Source: DASZGI01 sp035938995
GTDB lineage: Bacteria > Actinomycetota > Actinomycetes > Streptomycetales > Catenulisporaceae
Assembly (NCBI RefSeq): GCF_035938995.1
Contig: NZ_DASZGI010000298.1
Coordinates: 1 to 18,676 of the forward strand
DNA length: 18,676 nucleotides
Direction: 5' to 3'
Shown: in pieces, positions 14,912-18,676 of the stretch
Position numbering within the stretch: position 1 is the first letter of the stretch
Layout of the letters: each line of letters starts with the position of its first letter
Position numbers and translations under genes: made by a program
The notes under the pieces: generated by a model
What the model was told of the DNA's origin: nothing
What the model saw: only the letters and a program-made list of their open reading frames with translations
Database searches by the model: none

Positions 14912-15130
14912 TAGGGAAAGCAGGCGAAACGGCTGGATTACGTCTCTCCGCTGCCAAACGATACGGAACTGTCGATCTCCCACCCTCGACAGACCAGCAC
15001 CGTCCACCTGCGCGCGAAGCTGGTGTGGGACGCGCTGGACATGGCCCGCTGGCGCCGCAGAGCCGAGGCCGGACGCAATCGTGGCGCACCTCGATCACGG
15101 GTCGCCGGGCCTGAGCTGGACTTGCCGCTA
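14912..15130 (+). pseudogene. Probable IS3-family transposase relic
   Basis: One frame reads VHLRAKLVWDALDMARWRRR (about 14996-15055). The next frame continues AIVAHLDHGSPGLSW (about 15075-15119). Together they resemble the integrase-core stretch of IS3 transposases (VVDALxMAxWRR then HHSDRGSQYLS). A TAG at 14912 and the frame change show it is not functional. The family call rests on about 35 residues from memory. Confidence 0.35.
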
Positions 15131-15228
15131 GGCCCTTCCGCGGGGACGATCCTGAAGCGTGCCGCTGCGCTTCGCACCGAGGACTTCGTGCGTCCGGCTT
15201 CCGCAGGCACTTCGCGTGGCGTGGGCGG

Positions 15229-15336
15229 CTTTAGTCAATGGGGTTGGCGTCCTGTTGGCGAAAATCGGCCGGGTGTGGTCAGTTGTTCCGGCAAGACGGT
15301 GGTTCTGACGGCATTTCAGCTCGGCGCCGACTAAAG
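15229..15336. repeat. Inverted CTTTAGTC/GACTAAAG pair, possible IS end region
   Basis: CTTTAGTC (15229-15236) and GACTAAAG (15329-15336) are inverted copies about 100 bases apart, in a gene-free stretch between the transposase relic and the TIR fusion gene. The local composition is less GC-rich. It may be an IS terminus or fragment; no complete IS is present. Confidence 0.3.
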
Positions 15337-15400
15337 TTATGGCGACCTGATCTGACCGCACACTCGAGCTCCAGTGCTGCCCGAACCGGAACGAGGCCGG

Positions 15401-17239
15401 ATGAGCAAGGTCTTCGTGGCGTCATCCCTCGAGGGAAGACCCTACGCCGAGTTGATAGCCGACGTGATTTCCGGGCAAGGGGCCGACCCGGTCCTCTGGT
15501 GGAGCCAGACCGCCTTTCCGTTGGGCGCCACACTCATCGAGTCTCTCGTAGCCATCGCATCAAATGTCGACGGAGCGATCATTCTGATGACTCCCGACGA
15601 TGAGACGGTCCGGCGAGGGACGAGATCGTTCGCCCCGGCCCAGAATCTCCTCTTGGAGTATGGCTGGTTCGCCGGTCAACTTGGGCGTTCCCGGGTCGCG
15701 GTGGCCGCTGTGGGGGATTTGAACATCCCGTCAGATTTGGACGGTGTCGCCAGTCTTCGTTTCCCGCCGCTCCTGGGCGAAGAGGACTCCGACCACTACA
15801 AGGCGGCCGAGCTTAGGCCGCAGATATTGCCGTGGCTACACATGTTGGACGTCACGAGCTGCGACGGGGCTCGCATCTCAAGTCTCGTCCACCGCATCGC
15901 CCAGGGAGCGAAACCGGCCGACCGTCTTCGGATCAAGAGTAGGATACTTTGCGAACAGGTCGATCCGGATGATTTCCCGCGGCTCATTCCCGATCAGCTT
16001 GAGCACCTGCTCTTGAAGCACACGAACCGCGCTCAGTCCGGGCAGAAAGTTGGGTATCAGCACACGATGAGTGTGACGTCTTATCTGGACTTCACCGAGC
16101 TCGTCCCGGATTCGGATGAAGAGAAGGCCCTTTCGGGTCACCTGGCAAGGTATATCGCGGAGCTCATATCGCGGGGCCAGGTGGCCCCGACGGTCCTCGC
16201 GATCTCCAAACTCGCCTCCCGGGGCATTCTGCAATCCGCAACCCGGCGTCTCCCCTTCCCGGTGATCATGGTGAGCCCGCTCGGCCCCAACAGAGATAGC
16301 CCCATCGAGGGTTTTTTCGAACCCGGAGACAGGGCGCTCCTCCTCCACGACGTGGCCTTGAGCGGGCAACACCTGGTCGATTGTGTCGTGACGATGCGTT
16401 CGAAAGGCCTCGTCGTGAACGAACTCGTCACGCTGGCCCAGCATCAGTCGGGAGTGGGGCAATTCAGCGCGCTCATGCGGGAGAACCGCATCCAGGTCCA
16501 CTGTGCGACGATCCTCATGCCGGACATGGGCCGGGTGCTCTGTGATCCCATGTCACCCACGGATCAATCGGCCAATGTCCTGGAATGCGTACTCTGCGAC
16601 GTCGTACACGAGGTCGAGACGACCCCTGTCCGGTCGATACTGAGCCGCGCGGATCTGCCGACGGAGATCCTGACGGCCTCGGAGTCCTTTGCGCTCGTAG
16701 GCGACGTCGCACCACTCGTCCCGGGCCACGTCCTCATCGTTTCGAAGCGCCACCTGATCTCGATGTCCAAATGCTCGGGCCGCGAACTGGTGGAGCTCGA
16801 AAACTTCCGCAAACATATCGCGCAGAACTTGACTGCGATCTACGGCGTTCCGGTTATTTCATTCGAGCATGGGCTGTGCAATCGAGCGAAGATGGCGAGT
16901 TGCGGCATCGACCACGCACATCTGCACATGCTGCCCATCGAGCAGCCGGTGGGCGAAATCTTCCGCGAGGATTTTCAGACGCAAGCCCTGACGTCGCTCG
17001 GCGGTTTGCCCCAAGCGACCCGCAATCAGGATGAGTACCTTCTCCTCATCGATGAGGACGGTGCTTGTCAGTTCACGTTAACCGACACACCGACCAGGCA
17101 GTATTTCCGCCGCGTCGTCTCCATGCTCACTGGACGTGAACTCTGGAACTGGAACGACCAACTTTTGGTCGGCCATAGTGGCGATGCCCGACACTGGCTG
17201 GTCGAACTCCATGCCAGGTTCGGCGGTCTCGCTCACTGA
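15401..17239 (+). CDS. TIR-like / phosphoribosyltransferase-like / HIT triple-domain fusion
   Basis: The 612-residue protein has three enzyme-like domains. Residues 1-125 are a TIR-like domain of the Cap12/PycTIR type: KVFVASSLEGRPYAELIA, AIILMTPDDE, QNLLLEYGWFAGQLGRSRV with the expected catalytic E86, and IPSDLDGVA. Residues about 185-378 resemble a PRTase, with LLLHDVALSGQ at 313-323 in the place of the PRPP loop; D317 is kept but the loop diverges from the canonical DD..TTG. Residues 394-580 form a HIT domain: CVLC at 396-399, PLVPGHVLIVSKRH, the triad HAHLHML with H505, H507 and H509, and the tail RQYFRRVV..WNWND. TIR domains of this class cleave NAD+; HIT proteins hydrolyse or transfer nucleotides. 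ATG 15401 has GAGG upstream; GTG 15374 would add nine residues. Codon use looks less GC-rich than its neighbours, suggesting transfer. A strong terminator follows directly. Combined activity is inferred. Confidence 0.85.
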   Translation: MSKVFVASSLEGRPYAELIADVISGQGADPVLWWSQTAFPLGATLIESLVAIASNVDGAIILMTPDDETVRRGTRSFAPAQNLLLEYGWFAGQLGRSRVAVAAVGDLNIPSDLDGVASLRFPPLLGEEDSDHYKAAELRPQILPWLHMLDVTSCDGARISSLVHRIAQGAKPADRLRIKSRILCEQVDPDDFPRLIPDQLEHLLLKHTNRAQSGQKVGYQHTMSVTSYLDFTELVPDSDEEKALSGHLARYIAELISRGQVAPTVLAISKLASRGILQSATRRLPFPVIMVSPLGPNRDSPIEGFFEPGDRALLLHDVALSGQHLVDCVVTMRSKGLVVNELVTLAQHQSGVGQFSALMRENRIQVHCATILMPDMGRVLCDPMSPTDQSANVLECVLCDVVHEVETTPVRSILSRADLPTEILTASESFALVGDVAPLVPGHVLIVSKRHLISMSKCSGRELVELENFRKHIAQNLTAIYGVPVISFEHGLCNRAKMASCGIDHAHLHMLPIEQPVGEIFREDFQTQALTSLGGLPQATRNQDEYLLLIDEDGACQFTLTDTPTRQYFRRVVSMLTGRELWNWNDQLLVGHSGDARHWLVELHARFGGLAH

Positions 17240-17241
17240 AC

Positions 17242-17285
17242 AGACGGAACTGCGCCGTCCGTTTTGGGCGGCGCCGTTTCCGTCT
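17242..17285 (+). terminator. Strong terminator of the TIR-PRTase-HIT gene
   Basis: Starting two bases after the stop codon, AGACGGAA pairs with TTTCCGTCT and an inner CGCCG/CGGCG stem closes around a T-rich loop. It implies a monocistronic unit at the 3' end. Confidence 0.75.
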
Positions 17286-17524
17286 CGATGCCCAGTTCAC
17301 CTGGTGTGCCGTTTTCGGTACGTTGTAAGTCAGACAGGCGCGCCCGGCGCGCTGGTCGGGACGCTGAGTAACCGCTCATCGGGTCTTGAGGTCGTCCGAA
17401 CACTCGGCTCGGAGTGTGGTCGAGTGGTTCCGCCCGTGGGCGAGCGGTGGTGATGGCGATGCTGCACAGGGTGTTCGTGGGCGCCAAACCGTCAACCTCG
17501 ACCCGAACCTTCTAGCGGCTGAAC

Positions 17525-17847
17525 ATGGAAGCACTCACGCGCGGGGCCACCATCAAGCGGCTCTTCATCTACCACACCTGGTCCACCGACCTGGGCCTAC
17601 TCGCCAGGTCGCATCATGAGGCGGGAGTGCAGGTTATGCACGTAAGCGAGGACTAGTTACCCGCACCACTGCGGCTTAACTTACTCATCTGGGATCGAGC
17701 TCGCGCTATGGAACCCGAGTGCACTCGTCCGGCGAATGGATCAACGCCAACTTCGTCTTCGTGCCCCAGGACCTTGCGCTCATCCTCGACCACTTCAGAA
17801 TTATCGAATCCTGCGCGGAACCCTGGCCCGGTATAACAGCGCCTTGA
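17525..17847 (+). pseudogene. Unidentified gene remnant with amber codon and frameshift
   Basis: The first frame reads GATIKRLFIYHTWSTDLGLL and AGVQVMHVSED, then meets TAG at 17654. It continues sensibly after the stop as LPAPLRLNLLIWDRAR. Near 17703 the coherent sequence moves to another frame and goes on as YGTRVHSSGEWINANFVFV and LALILDHFRIIE to the stop at 17845. The joined sequence looks like the C-terminal part of a cytosolic protein, possibly the effector part of a regulator. I do not recognise the family. One nonsense and one frameshift change indicate a dead gene. The true 5' end is unclear. Confidence 0.45.
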
Positions 17848-17978
17848 CGGAGACTGTTCACCATCCTGTTCACGAATCACGGGAGACCAAGGGCGACCAG
17901 GAAGGCGATGAGACACTCAGCGCGAACACAGGCGCAGGTGGAGACCACAGATGTCAGGGTACGTAGTCCTCGTATGCG

Positions 17979-18007
17979 TAAGTCCGGGGTTCGATTCCCC
18001 AACGGAG
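17979..18007 (+). other. tRNA T-arm-like fragment, possible att scar
   Basis: GGGG-TTCGATT-CCCC (17986-18000), preceded by AAGTCC and followed by AACGGAGA, has the look of a tRNA T-arm and acceptor 3' strand, closest in feel to tRNA-Lys. No anticodon arm or 5' half can be folded. It may mark another integration junction; chance is possible. Confidence 0.3.
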
Positions 18008-18097
18008 ACGTGCCGGTCCGTCCCGTAGTTCGGCCAGGAAAGAGGCCGAGAGCCAGCCGATTGGGTCAATTAGTGATATCCAAGCAGGCCGAATTAC

Positions 18098-18676
18098 CTA
18101 AACTGACGCATCGGAACGGCGGGGAAAGGCATAGTCCGCCGCGTGCTTGCGGCAGACGAACACCGCAACCCCCTCAGGTGTGACCATCGGCTGCAGGCCG
18201 CCCCAGGGGTCTTGGTTCGGTGGCGTGTGCGCCTCTAGGAAGCGGCGCAGCTCGCGGAAGTCTGCGATCTCGATGGCCCGGCGCAGCGTAACGGCGGCAG
18301 GGGCGTCGCGGTCGGTGACACCGCCAGCCGGCAGAGGCAGCTGATCAACGAGCGCGAGCATTCCGTCGATCTCCTCCTCCAGCTGGAAATCGGCGGTCAG
18401 CTCCGCGAGCTGACGGGTATCTTGCGCTGCGGCGACGCCCAGGGTGTGCGCCGCAGCGAGCGCGGGGCCGACATATGGCAGTGTGTGCTGGAGTACGCCG
18501 ACCAGGATTCTGAGATATGGTCCGCTGCGTCGCAACCAGGCTGGCTGCTGACGGAAGGTGACCAGGCCGGTCTCCCGTGGCAGAGCATGCCAGTTGCCGG
18601 GCTGCTCGCAGAAGAGGCGCAGCTCATAGCTGGCGCCGAGCACAATCCGGCTACCTTTGCGCCGCACGGTGAAAAC
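18098..18676 (-). CDS. C-terminal part of a large protein, possibly Roc-COR/STAND-type (5' end outside window)
   Basis: The frame is open to the window edge, so only the last 192 residues are seen. It starts inside a domain (LGASYELRLFCEQPGNWHAL), passes through a helical stretch (YLRILVGVLQHTLPYVGPAL) and ends with FRELRRFLEAHTPPNQDPWGGL and VTPEGVAVFVCRKHAADYAF. From memory, this ending (a short helical repeat, then TPEG...WxCxxH) is typical of bacterial leucine-rich-repeat GTPases (Roco) and related STAND-type NTPases. The NTPase part would lie to the right of the window. The gene may belong to the same defence-rich neighbourhood. The product call is tentative; the coding call is firmer. 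Confidence 0.55.
   Translation of the reverse strand, partial: VFTVRRKGSRIVLGASYELRLFCEQPGNWHALPRETGLVTFRQQPAWLRRSGPYLRILVGVLQHTLPYVGPALAAAHTLGVAAAQDTRQLAELTADFQLEEEIDGMLALVDQLPLPAGGVTDRDAPAAVTLRRAIEIADFRELRRFLEAHTPPNQDPWGGLQPMVTPEGVAVFVCRKHAADYAFPRRSDASV

Noticed and set aside
13559..14914. 451-codon plus-strand ORF opposite the 523-residue gene
   Set aside because: It is an antisense shadow of high-GC coding sequence. The residues are Arg/Gly/Val-rich without domain pattern, and the minus-strand gene has a ribosome site and terminator.
15008..15334. Small intact gene starting at GTG 15008 or ATG 15023
   Set aside because: No Shine-Dalgarno. The sequence before the start is equally coherent with the IS3-like segment, and the 3' part reads as non-coding.
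15401..17239. Thoeris or CBASS system
   Set aside because: A TIR-like domain is present, but no ThsA-type effector, CD-NTase or ubiquitin-like ancillary gene is seen in the window.
17654..17656. Recoded TAG codon
   Set aside because: A frameshift follows about 50 bases later, so general decay explains the stop better than amber recoding.
1..18676. CRISPR array
   Set aside because: No regularly spaced direct repeats and no cas genes were seen.

Overview
The window is high-GC DNA with frequent GTG starts, Streptomyces-style integrase fragments, a tRNA-Pro-derived attachment site and a leaderless toxin-antitoxin promoter. Together these indicate a filamentous actinomycete (Streptomyces or a relative). 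No species call is possible from sequence alone. The content is accessory: defence-like genes, integrases, attachment-site remnants and several decaying genes.

Left part (1 to about 9377) reads as the int-proximal end of an integrated element. It carries a sulfur-binding-domain plus HNH endonuclease of the phosphorothioate-dependent type (161-1081). Next comes a conserved Streptomyces-type hypothetical gene broken by a frameshift (1227-2653). A 1156-residue membrane-anchored TPR protein with a C-terminal PIN-like nuclease domain follows on the minus strand (3054-6524). Then come a Phd/YefM-VapC toxin-antitoxin pair with a leaderless promoter (6841-7584) and a tyrosine integrase (7628-9175). 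The element ends at a truncated 3' half of tRNA-Pro(CGG) (9336-9377), read here as the attachment site. A perfect hairpin behind it (9391-9431) looks like the original tRNA terminator, which places chromosome on the right and element on the left. The integrase shows decay: catalytic Arg II is Cys, and about 45 residues in the middle are read out of frame between two compensating indels.

Middle part (9378 to about 13267) looks like an integration graveyard. It holds a second integrase remnant whose Tyr is His, a small membrane protein, a 12-codon mini-ORF with a strong Shine-Dalgarno under a perfect palindrome, a zinc-finger/HTH regulator, and an SRPBCC (AHSA1-type) pseudogene with several frameshifts and a missing centre.

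Right part (13206-18676) has an unrecognised 523-residue protein with an AlpA-like N-terminus (minus strand), a probable IS3 transposase relic, and the most interesting gene of the window. This is a 612-residue TIR-like / phosphoribosyltransferase-like / HIT fusion (15401-17239) with the TIR glutamate and the HIT histidine triad intact. Downstream are a strong terminator, a pseudogene with an in-frame amber codon, a tRNA T-arm-like scar, and the C-terminal end of a large protein that runs out of the window, possibly of the Roc-COR/STAND type.

Taken together the genes suggest a defence or abortive-infection island built by repeated integration at a tRNA locus. The candidate new system is the TIR-PRTase-HIT fusion, which could join NAD+ cleavage with nucleotide or ribose-phosphate chemistry in one chain. 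That activity is inferred from domain identity and has not been shown.
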